This document shows positions 35,040-44,213 of a DNA stretch of 64,000 bases, in pieces (the first letter of the stretch is position 1; every line of letters starts with the position of its first letter). Source of the DNA: Silene conica (Eukaryota; Streptophyta; Magnoliopsida; Caryophyllales; Caryophyllaceae); the NCBI GenBank assembly GCA_029255685.2, contig CM055313.2:70224641-70288640 (forward strand). Reading direction: 5' to 3'. The position numbers were made by a program, and so were the translations under genes. Below the pieces are notes generated by a model. That model was not told where the DNA came from. It worked only from the letters and a program-made list of their open reading frames with translations, and ran no database searches.

Positions 35040-36330
35040 CATATTTGACCATTTCCATCCGACTAACCAACTAAACCCATCGGAATCAACCTTAACCATA
35101 TTCATATCCCTAAATAACCCATCCCTATAAATATATTTTCCTATCTCCTAAATCACATTGTAAACGACATGGAGTAATTCTACCGATCGAGTACTATTTT
35201 TACCCACCTAACCAACTTAACCATCAAAATCAATTGTAAAATGTGTTCCTAAATACCTCAGCCTGCCGGCAATTACTTGTATTACTAAAATTACGCTCTT
35301 CAACATCAGAGACTAACCTTACCCTCCAAGACACTAACCTCCTCCCTCAAGACCTATCTACCCCTATTCATCAAAAAATTAGACACATTTAATTTAAAAT
35401 CAACCCTATAACAATCAAAATTGAGTATATATGTACATGTTACCTCATATATTTTTAACCTATTTTAACAACATCTATCTCTCTGCTATTTTCACAAAAA
35501 TAGAACTTTGAAATAATATTTATCTACCTACTTTCTCAGTTGTTCTAATCATTGTCATACTACATATGTATCCTTTTACCACACCATTTAGATATTCGCC
35601 ATACTCTTCTCAACTAACTACCCAACTTCCCAACTTGGCCGACATAATCAACCGTACGTATCTCTGAACAACCTAACTCGTAGACATTTTCATGTACAAT
35701 TCAAATCACAGTCTTAAATGTCGGAGAGTAACCTTATCACCGAAGATACTTACCTACCCCCTCGAGACATATCTATCCCTATCCCTAAAAAATTGACACA
35801 TCCAATGTAAAATCAACCTCTATCCTATAAGTAGACAATTAATGTCTCACTTTAAAGAATTAGTTGAAAATATAAAGGAAAAAAAAAAGGATATGAACTA
35901 TAGTAAATTATAATTTAATACTAATTAAAAAATAATTTTGATCTTTTTTCGGCTTACTTTATCCGTTTCGAAAACATTATTTATTTGTCATTACTTTGTT
36001 GTTTATGAATATCTTCTAATACCCATCTTCTAATACCCACTTATATTTCATCTAATCGCCACAAGTATTCTGCTTAATTCACCTACATCATTGTGTTCTT
36101 TATTATTTATATTTATATTTATACTCCTTAAATCGTAATTTGATAACTCAACTAACCAACTTGATCATCAGAATCATCAACTGTATATCTGAACAACACC
36201 GACCTATTTGTCTGGACTACTCAAATCATACTCTTAAACATTAAAGAATAACTCCACCCCTGAAGACACTTATCTTCTTTCTCAAAACCTATCCCTCTGA
36301 CCCCGTAAAAAATATGTCACTCTATAACAC
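35040..36330. repeat. Degenerate ~450-bp repeats in Helitron B
   Basis: The sequence CCAACT(T)...ATCA...GAATCAA, then AAACATCAGAGA...CC(C)GAAGACACTxACCT, then CAAGACCTATC(T)...CCC recurs three to four times, with starts near 35060, 35205, 35625 and 36155. Copies are strongly diverged and of unequal length. Non-coding. Confidence 0.6.
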
Positions 36331-37412
36331 AATGTCCCATCGGTAAACAATAAGGTGTAAATATGTCGGAACAAATAGTTTGTTGTTTATGAAATATATT
36401 TCTATACTTATTTAAAATACATGTCATCCACACAATTATTCCACTTGACTTATCTACATCATTCTGGTCTTTAATATTTATTTTTATAGTCCTTAATTGA
36501 AATTTGACATTTTTTTTGGATCTCTCTAAAGTATAATATATTTGACACTTATCTTATTTTCTTTCTACTTAATTAAAGAAATTATCTCATTTCTTCGCAT
36601 AATTAAGTACGAAAGTTTATAATATTTACTTGAATAATAGTGCTACTCTTGTACCAAAAAAATAGTAGCGTTGCTCTTAGTTTGATTGAATGTGTGATTG
36701 ATCGCAAACGTTCCTATTAAGTAGAAATTTGTATATAGTTAAATACTTAACTACTTTCATCTTAGTTCCACACATTCTGAATCGTAGGTATTCATTTTAA
36801 GTTTGAAGGGTCAAGTAATATGGAAAAGATAAGAACATAATACACAAGGAAAAGTATTAGATTTGTCTCCATATCCCAATGTTGGACTATTTTGATCCAT
36901 TTAAATGTTAAGACGAAGACAGACTGAATTAATTTTTTTTTCCGCTTTCCCATTTACATTTTTAATAAAAATGTTGAATAAAGTTAATAACCTTAAATAG
37001 TAAGTATAAAAATATTAAAGAATAATATTCTAAGTTTAATAGGAAAATTGTAAATAATCAATTATTTTCTAATTCATTTCCCATTTTTCATTTTTAATAA
37101 AAAAGCTGAATAAAATTAATAACCTTAAATAGTAAGCATATACAATTGTTAAAGAATGATAATGCTCTAAATCTAACAGGAAAATTGTAAATAATTAACT
37201 ATTTTCTAATTTTCTAATTCTAATAGGAAAATTGTATATAATTTATTATTTTCTTAATTTCTAATTCTAATAGAAAAATTATAAATAAATTATTATTTAA
37301 TCATCTATTTTCTAATTTCCTAATTCTAATAGGAAAATTGTAAATGATTAAATTATTTTCTAATTCTAGTAGGAAAATTGCAAATAAATAAATCATTATT
37401 TATTAATAATAG

Positions 37413-37980
37413 TATTCAGAATAATCTGCACCTTAATGCTTGCTGTTCAGAATAATCTGGCTACTCTTGATAACATAGCAAAGAAAGGCATTACAATAGT
37501 CAATAGATGCTGCCTGTGCAAGCAAGAAGCAGAAAGTGCCAGCCACTTGTTCTTTCTCTGCACCTTTTCCAGGGGTCTTCTGAACAAAATCAAAGCATGG
37601 ACAACAATGCACACTCTCCATACTGATCTAAAATCTCTTCTTAGATGGGTTGACAGCAGAAAAGTCAGGAAACATTGGCTGAATAGATGGGCAAAAAGCT
37701 GTTTGGGACTTGGGAGCTTTGACATACATGATCTGGACTGAACGGAATCTACGTATTTTTGAAGGCAAGGAGCGGAGTGCTGATACTTTGCTAAGAGGCA
37801 TTCAATATTTAGTCAGTATTATCAATTTAAATGGTCATACGAATGTTAGTGAAGCTGAAATCCTAGAGCATTTGACAACTTAATAGTGATTTGTTAATCA
37901 GTGGATATGCTTTGTAAGAAACTCTCTTGTATCTTTTTATAAATATATAAGAGATATAACCTTCTTGCAAAAAAAAAAAA
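37413..37980 (+). mobile_element. 5'-truncated L1 LINE fragment (zf-RVT end)
   Basis: The frame 37436-37741 encodes the zinc-binding C-terminal domain of plant L1 RTs, with CCLCKQEAESASHLFFLC (CxxC...H...C pattern). After a frameshift near 37725, an IWTERNLRIFEGKERS tail in another frame runs to a stop. It ends in poly(A) (37968-37980). ATAATAG flanks both sides (37406-37412, 37981-37987). The paralogous Helitron piece near 38443-38460 reads straight through this site without the insert, giving an empty-site control. Confidence 0.88.
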
Positions 37981-38089
37981 ATAATAGTGTTTTGTAGAAG
38001 TTGGAGACTACCACGCGCTTAGAAAAAAGCCTCCTTTAATTATATATATTGATTGATTTTAGACTAACCCTTCACTCTTTAATTTTCCA

Positions 38090-38114
38090 ATGGCCGGTTC
38101 TATGCAATTCTGGG
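38090..38114 (+). pseudogene. Possible HD2-type histone deacetylase first-exon fragment
   Basis: ATG begins MAGSMQFWG, then a GT donor (38115) and T-rich intron-like sequence to about 38258. Plant HD2 (HDT) histone deacetylases begin M-E/Q-FWG with an intron directly after this short first exon. The preceding about 30 bp are TC-rich like a 5' UTR. No downstream exon is present; the following sequence is a Helitron end. It could be a gene fragment captured by a Helitron or the stump of a former neighbour. Nine residues only, so the identification is tentative. Confidence 0.35.
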
Positions 38115-38257
38115 GTAAACTCCTCCATCCTTCCGTTTGCTTCCTCTACTATATTGTTTCTGTAATTCAACTGTTGCGTATATTTCTTTATTGAGTTCTT
38201 AATTAGGTTTTGATTTAGGTTTTGTTTTGTCATCTGCTGATTGTATTTTTTTCTGGA

Positions 38258-38515
38258 ATGTTGAATAAAGTTAATAACCTTAAATAGTAAGTATAAAAAT
38301 ATTAAAGAATAATATTAAAATTATAAATAAATTATTATTTAATCATCTATTTTCTAATTTCCTAATTTTAATAGGAAAATTGTAAATGATTAAATTATTT
38401 TCTAATTCTAGTAGGAAAATTGCAAATAAATAAATCAATATTTATTAATAATAGTGTTTTGTAGAAGTTGGAGACTACCACGCGCTTAGAAAAAAACCTC
38501 CTTTAATTATATATA
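38258..38515 (-). mobile_element. Second copy of the Helitron B 5' region
   Basis: It is nearly identical to the 5' part of Helitron B (sequence around 36970-37040, 37270-37412 and 37981-38045), with internal deletions. It ends ...TTTAATTATATATA and is then interrupted by Helitron C. Rejoined across C, the outer terminus (TTGA at 41802-41805) gives the same TCAATATATATAATTAAAGG 5' end. Its 3' hairpin end was not found, so it is truncated or its 3' end lies elsewhere. Confidence 0.7.
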
Positions 38516-38689
38516 CTAGATTTCATGCCCGGGCGTTGCCCGGGTAATATCTTGACATGATTTTAAAGTAATTATTGTAAAAGTTAATGTTCTAAAAATA
38601 CTTAATATAATAGATATATATAGAGAATAATTCAGGTATTTGTTTTTAATGGCTAATAAAACATCAGATGTATCAGGCTAATATTCTTT

Positions 38690-39530
38690 TCTTATTAGCT
38701 CGTATTCTTCTTACTTTAGCTCGTATTCTTTTTATATTAGCCCGTATTCTTACATGCTCATATTTGAAGTTCGTGATCCTCCCATACGCTTTTATTTTTA
38801 TCTTAATAACTCGTATTTTTTTACATTAGCTCGTATTCTTAGCTTAATAGCGTTATTAGCTCGCATTCTTACGTTAATAGCTCGCGTTCTTGTGTGCTCG
38901 TATTTTTTAGTTCCCGATTCTCTTAATTTCTTATTCCTTTTACATTAGCTCGTATTTCTTATATATTCGTAATTTGTAGCTCGTATTCTTTTAATCATAC
39001 CTCGTAATCCTAAGTGCTTATTATATCATGAAATTTGACGTCTTTCAAATCTGATTCTATTTTTTTAGTTCGAAAAGTGTTTTTGTTAGCTCATGTTTTC
39101 GTATTCTGTTTATATTAGCTCATATTCTCATCTTAATAGGCCGTATTCTTATGTGCTCGTATATGTAAGTTCGTGATCCTTTTAATCCCGTATTCGTATT
39201 CATTTGTGCTCATATTTTGAAGCTCGTCTTATCTTAATAGCTCGTATTGTTTTTTCATTAGTGTGTATTCATTTGTGCTCGTATTTTAAAGCTCGTCTTA
39301 TCTTAATAGCTCGTATTGTTATTACATTAGCTCTTATTCTTAGCTTAATAGTTCATATTCTTTTTATATTAGCTCGTATTCTTAGGTTAATAGCTCGCAT
39401 TCTTCTGTGCTCGTATTTTTTAGTCCATGATTCCCTTAAACTCTTATTCTTTTTACATTAGCTCATATTCTTATGTGTTCGTATTCTGTAGCTTGTATTT
39501 TTTTAATTATACCTCGTAAACTTAAGCTTA
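38690..39530. repeat. Minisatellite of ~16-30 bp units, TTAGCTCGTATTCTT
   Basis: More than 20 imperfect copies of (TT/AT)AGCTCGTATTCTT, alternating with TTATATTAGC, TTAATAGCTCG and TGTGCTCGTATTTT spacers. Overlapping longer repeats such as CTCGTCTTATCTTAATAGCTC (about 39233 and 39293) show multi-unit duplication. It lies inside Helitron C. Confidence 0.85.
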
Positions 39531-40507
39531 ATATATTCATCAATACATTTATTTATGCTTTTAAGGGAAACAACAAATTATACCATAATTTTATGGTAGC
39601 CAAAATTCTTAGTTATCAATTATTTGATTAACTAATTTAATAATTATCCAACTGATATTTTATTAATATTTAATTATATTTTTATTTATATACTTAATTT
39701 ATTTAACCAAAGTAATAGCCAATGTAATCACTCTAAAAACAATAATTATCAAACTGATATTTTATTACTATTTAATTATATTTAATTATATTTTTATATT
39801 TTTATATTTTTATTTATATACTTGATTTATTTAAATACAATAATAGCCAAGGTAATCGCTCTAAAACCAATAATTATCCAACTGATATTTTATTACTATT
39901 TAATTATCCTTTTATTTTTATAAAACATTTATTTAACCAAAATAATAGCTAATGAAATTGCTCTAAACAATAGCCAATGAAATCAATTATTTTATTAACT
40001 AATTCAATAATTATACAACTGATATTTTATTACTATTTAATTATCTCTTTATTTATATACTTAATTTATTTAATCAAAGTAATGACCAATATAATTGCTC
40101 TAAAAACAATAATTATCCAACTGATATTTTATTACTATTTAATTATCTTTTTATTTATATATTTAATTTATTTAATAAAAGATAGCCAATGAAATTGCTC
40201 TAAAACAATAGCCAATAAAATCTCTCGAAAAGTTCTTTTTTTAAGTATATATTAGATTTAATGCCCGGGCGATGCCCGGTCCAAGTTATAATAAACAATA
40301 AACATGATGTAAAATATATAATACTTAGTGATATAAAAGAGAACGACGATAACATTGTTGTATATGGTCATGGCGTGTTGCTTGTCTTCACTTTAATTCT
40401 GACAAAGAAAAACAAACTAATTAGCTAGTTGTTTGTTTAACATTAAAAAAACGAATTAAACAGCGAAAATAGTGTTGCGAAGAATATACATAACCACGCA
40501 TATATAA

Positions 40508-41038
40508 TGAGAACCACCCTTATAATGAGAATCATGAGAACCTTCACTAAATCTCCACCAAATCTCGCTTCGAGAGTTTCGATGGATCATTTACCATTAG
40601 TTTAACTTATTCAAATACACACTTTAGTATCATTAAACAAAAATTTTTGATTTTATTAACAAAATATATACTTAGTGTACGAAAATACAATTAGGTGTAC
40701 TAAAACGGCTATAGATGCACGAAAACAACCACTACGTGCATGAAATTTTTTACATGCATGAAAATGATTACTAGGTGCATGAAATAAGAGGTTGTACGTG
40801 CATTAAAACGAGTTCTAGGTGCATTAAAAATGATAGATGCTTAAAAATCGGTAGTAGGTGCATGAAAATTAATAAAACGTATCTCACTTGATTTCCGTCA
40901 CTAGTATATATTTTATAGACCAAGAAATATGTTCTCTAGCCTTAAAATTCCGTGCCGAATCCAAATATGTCATTAATTTTTTTTTAAAAAGTTCGTAAGG
41001 TAGAGTTCTCATGGTTCTCATTATAAGGGTGGTTCTCA
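40508..41038. mobile_element. MITE with ~35-bp TIRs in Helitron D
   Basis: TGAGAACCACCCTTATAATG at the left and its reverse complement CATTATAAGGGTGGTTCTCA at the right continue through GAGAA(T/C)CATGAGAAC. The TSD is unclear. The interior (40675-40870) is a degenerate series of GTGCATGAAA/GTGCATTAAAA words, about 25 bp apart. Confidence 0.75.
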
Positions 41039-41048
41039 CCGGATCCCA

Positions 41049-41052
<4 letters not shown>

Positions 41053-41124
<72 letters not shown>
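41053..41124. repeat. (TA)36 microsatellite
   Basis: 72 bp of pure TA dinucleotide. Likely hypervariable. The 41011-41265 open frame through it (IYIYIY) is not a gene. Confidence 0.95.
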
Positions 41125-41128
<4 letters not shown>

Positions 41129-41791
41129 ATCATACGTTATACGTACTAACAAAAAAAATGAAACCATGCATATCGTTTCATCGTACGTATAACTACGTAC
41201 AAACAAAAAAAACAAATCAGCGTAATTTGCTAAGCATTGGAAGTCTCTTTTATAGTGCCAAGTAGTCTTCTATATGTAGAATTCCATGTTTTGATAAATT
41301 CTAATTTTATAGGGAGTAAGATTTTGGTTGATATATGATATATGTAATTTTAGGCGTAGTAGAATTCTAGTTGATTTATATTATTTTTCATTTGATGGCA
41401 GTTTTAAATTTGATGTATATTACTATAATAGTTGTTCATTGATTATCATTATTATATTAAGTGTTTTACGAAGGTTGAGATTCTTGAAACATTTCATAGA
41501 TTTTATCTTTTCTTATTTTAACTTTGAAACCCCTTATTATATTCTTCAACCAATCACGTCGTTGATTGATACTATTTAATTAACTTTTTATTTATATACT
41601 TAATTTATTTAAACAAAGTAATAGCCAATTTAATTGCTCTAAAAACAATAATTATCTAACTGATATTTTATTATTATTTGATTATTTTTTATTTATATAC
41701 TTAATTTATTTAACCAAATTAATAGCCAATGAAATTACTCTAAAACAATAGCCAATAAAATCGCTCGAAAAGTTCCTCTTTTAAGTATATA

Positions 41792-41793
<2 letters not shown>

Positions 41794-41821
<28 letters not shown>
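41794..41821. repeat. (TTGA)7: stacked Helitron 5' termini or tetranucleotide repeat
   Basis: Seven perfect TTGA units. The first is the 5' end of Helitron D, the second completes Helitron C, and the third completes the second B-type 5' end, because each inner element sits 4 bp inside the outer one. The remaining four units are unassigned. They may be a pre-existing microsatellite or termini of further, unseen Helitrons. Confidence 0.7.
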
Positions 41822-41822
<1 letters not shown>

Positions 41823-42890
41823 GGTAGCAAGTTTAATATCGTAGTGCATTTTACTTGTCACCGTAATTTTCATTACCCATCCTTAAACTTTAAAACTTCT
41901 AACCTAATTCTTTGAAATCTAATTAACAATGCGAATTTGTAAAGGTAACATCATTTTTAGAATTTGTTACCTCATCAAAACTTTTAGAATTTTTTATTAC
42001 CTTATTAAATATTTAATATGCACAATTAATTTAAGAATAATGATGATAATAATGAATTTTCGTAAAATATATTTGTCTATTTTATGCGTATACGAAAGGG
42101 TTAATTTACCAAATTTACATTAATTAGTGCCATGTCACATTTAATTTTTGCCACGTCACATTTAATTTTTGCCACGTCACATTAATTTGATGTTTTAGTT
42201 TAGCTTTTAATAAGATTTTATAGATTAAATTTGGCAATGCCTAGTTTGAGAAATAATTTGGGTAAAATGATTAAGTCGATTAGAGATCTATATATTTCAA
42301 AAATTACTCTCATAGTAACCGTTAGTGTCTATTCCGTATATATTTTCCAACATCGCATGAGTTGACATGAATTGACGTAAGTTTTCTTCTCAATCTTAAT
42401 TTGCAATTATGTTATTTTTATAAATGTCGTACTTATTTTAAAACGCTTATATATAAGTAATGTATGATTCTATAAAAAAAAATAATGTAACGGGAATTAA
42501 CCTCTATTTACTAAATCAACCTTGATCATTTTAGACTCTTTCGAAACTGAAAATTAACATTTAAATTTTGAGCAAAGTTAAAAAGGTGCTTTAATATTCA
42601 GAAGCTCAAATCAAATTAATGTAATTGAAAAAATTTACGATCATTTACTTGCGTTTATAAATACTTCCTCATAAAATGACGTATTCGTTATTTTTTTACA
42701 TTACAGTAACTTTTATCGAGAAGACAAATATGCTTAATAAAAAATTATAAAATTAAAAAAATTAGTAATATATAGATTAAAAAAAGTTTTTTTTACATTC
42801 ATGAATTGATGAAAAATATATACATGTTAATTGTCATCATAGAAAAGCCTTGTATGTAACACCTACTATCTGAATAACAATTAAAAAAAT
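41822..42890. other. AT-rich intergenic stretch
   Basis: No gene, RNA or complete transposon recognised apart from the short CCACGTCA tandem repeat at 42127-42190. Confidence 0.5.
42127..42190. repeat. Three tandem ~22-bp units with CCACGTCA
   Basis: TTTTTGCCACGTCACATTTAA repeats nearly three times, with one unit reading CCATGTCA. ACGT cores resemble bZIP-binding G/C-box hybrid sites, but there is no nearby gene start except the tRNA about 700 bp away, so a regulatory role is speculative. Confidence 0.7.
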
Positions 42891-42962
42891 AGCCCCCGGC
42901 GAGGATCGAACTCGCGACCTTTCGCTTACGAAGCGAACGCACTACCACTATGCTACGGAGGC
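42891..42962 (-). tRNA. tRNA-Thr (anticodon CGT)
   Basis: The reverse complement folds as a full cloverleaf. The 7-bp acceptor stem is GCCTCCG/CGGGGGC with one T-G pair. The D arm is GCAT/GTGC with an AGTGGTA loop. The anticodon stem TTCGC/GCGAA has loop TTCGTAA, anticodon CGT, decoding ACG. The variable loop is 5 nt. The T arm is GCGAG/CTCGC with loop TTCGATC. The discriminator base is T. Transcription on the minus strand runs into a TTTTTTT Pol III terminator at about 42883-42889. CCA is not encoded and there is no intron. The intact stems and terminator suggest a functional nuclear gene. Confidence 0.88.
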
Positions 42963-44213
42963 ATTTGATGATTATTTGAAAAACGTTTGAAAACATTATC
43001 TGTACTCTTCGTTATCTTTGGACCATTTTTTTTAATATCTCTATATGCTACAAGTATAATTTATGTTGAAAAACTTAGTATTGGCTACTGAAATTTTTGT
43101 AAACCATTACTTTTAATGTTTCAATGTGTTTTTCTTCGACATTAATGTTACCATTCGAATATACGATCACGGCCAAAAAGATGAATCATGAATCATGACT
43201 ATTTTATCATGAATCATGACTATTTTTTTGTTGCATAGGGACATGGCCAAATAAAATACAAAACACAAGAGTTTAAACTTTGTCCTATTTCATCTACATT
43301 ACCTTCATCTTAATAAATTGTTTAGATCACGATAAGTATTAGAAACGACATAGGAGAATCTAAAGTTATGATTTAACCATTGTGGATATTCAAATCATTC
43401 TTGTTTTCATAGGAATTACGTGTAAGATTTGAGCAAATTCAAGTGTGCGTTGTTGCTAAAAAAATAAGTAACTTTTACAAATAGAGAGGATGAAAATAGT
43501 AGAACATGAGGCAGATAAAAATATGAAGGAGAAAAAAGTACAAGGAAAATATCATCCTCCATACATCCCGGCTTGTCGTAGTGGATGGTCTGTTACGCAA
43601 TTGGCAATTCTGCTGTACACTCCTTCCCTTTTTATTTTAAAAACTAAGTAATAATCAAAATCTCCTTTAAATTAGTCAGTAAATGGTCAAACAGCCTTTA
43701 TATGAGAATAAATTTGCAACGCCCCACATAATCCTTACTGAGATAATCAATTTTAGGAAAACGAAGGTCATCCCAAACTGTAATTTGATACTCGAATGCA
43801 AAATAATGGGCTGATGAATAGTAGTCTTAAAATCAAGAAAGGGTTCTTCGAATAAGTATAGCCATATCGGTCAATTATCAATTACTGTATTTGAGACTAA
43901 ATGTACAAAAAAAGGTGAAAAAAAATTAAAAAATAAAAACTATCATAAAGACTACAAAAAAGTTTAGCCTGTCACTGAAAAGTGAAAACGCATCCATTAA
44001 GACATGATTTGCCTTCTTTTGTAAGGAAAATTTTGAACTAATTGTATAAACTGTTACAAAAAAAGTACTCCGTATTAAATATCGAGCAGGAGGAAGTTGT
44101 CCAATTGGTAATCAGAGCCGCAGCAACCAAAATTAGGCGACGACAACCAATAATGAAATCGAGTTTTAGGGTGAGATCAACACCCATAGGCCATAGGTGA
44201 TGCAATGAGAAAA
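42963..44213. other. Intergenic stretch between the tRNA and the HAD gene
   Basis: No gene or complete transposon seen. It has a short direct duplication of TGAATCATGACTATTTT near 43187-43225. The right-hand end is the presumed 3' UTR of the minus-strand HAD gene. Confidence 0.5.

Larger units (their letters stand above)
34229..38052 (-). mobile_element. Helitron B (minus orientation), nested in Helitron A
   Basis: The 3' end is CTAGGTTTCTTG followed by the CCGTGC-GTT-GCACGG stem-loop. The 5' end reads TCAATATATATAATTAAAGG on the minus strand. The flanks are A (34228) and T (38053). It sits 4 bp inside the 5' terminus of Helitron A. The body contains a Stowaway MITE, degenerate ~450-bp repeats and a truncated L1. 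No RepHel ORF was seen. Confidence 0.8.
31513..38056 (-). mobile_element. Helitron A (minus orientation), contains Helitron B
   Basis: The left (3') end CTAGTTTTTGTG is followed by an imperfect CGTGCA/TGCATG hairpin. The right (5') end reads TCAATATTATAT on the minus strand once Helitron B (34229-38052) is removed. The flanks are A (31512) and T (38057), the Helitron AT target. Internal segments near 32020-32330 and 33890-34220 are diverged direct repeats of each other. It also carries the MULE-type MITE at 32982-33515. No Rep/helicase is encoded, so it is non-autonomous. Confidence 0.7.
40252..41797 (-). mobile_element. Helitron D (minus orientation), nested in Helitron C
   Basis: The 3' end reads CTAA on the minus strand (TTAG at 40252) with a CCGGGC-GAT-GCCCGG stem-loop. 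The 5' end is TCAATATATATACTTAAAAG. The flanks are A (40251) and T (41798). Its first about 70 bp closely match those of Helitron C, so both belong to one family. It lies 4 bp inside C's 5' terminus. It carries a TIR element (40508-41038) and a (TA)36 microsatellite. Confidence 0.83.
38516..41801 (-). mobile_element. Helitron C (minus orientation), contains Helitron D
   Basis: The 3' end is CTAGATTTCATG plus a CCCGGGC-GTT-GCCCGGG stem-loop. The 5' end, rejoined across D, reads TCAATATATACTTAAAA on the minus strand. The flanks are A (38515) and T (41802). The body holds a TTAGCTCGTATTCTT minisatellite and AT-rich repeated segments with AATAATTATCCAACTGATATT. Non-autonomous. Confidence 0.8.

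Noticed and set aside
38690..39530. CRISPR-like regular repeats
   Set aside because: Units vary in sequence and spacing, have no unique spacers, and lie in a plant Helitron.
41011..41265. Open frame with IYIYIY repeat
   Set aside because: Translation of a (TA)n microsatellite.
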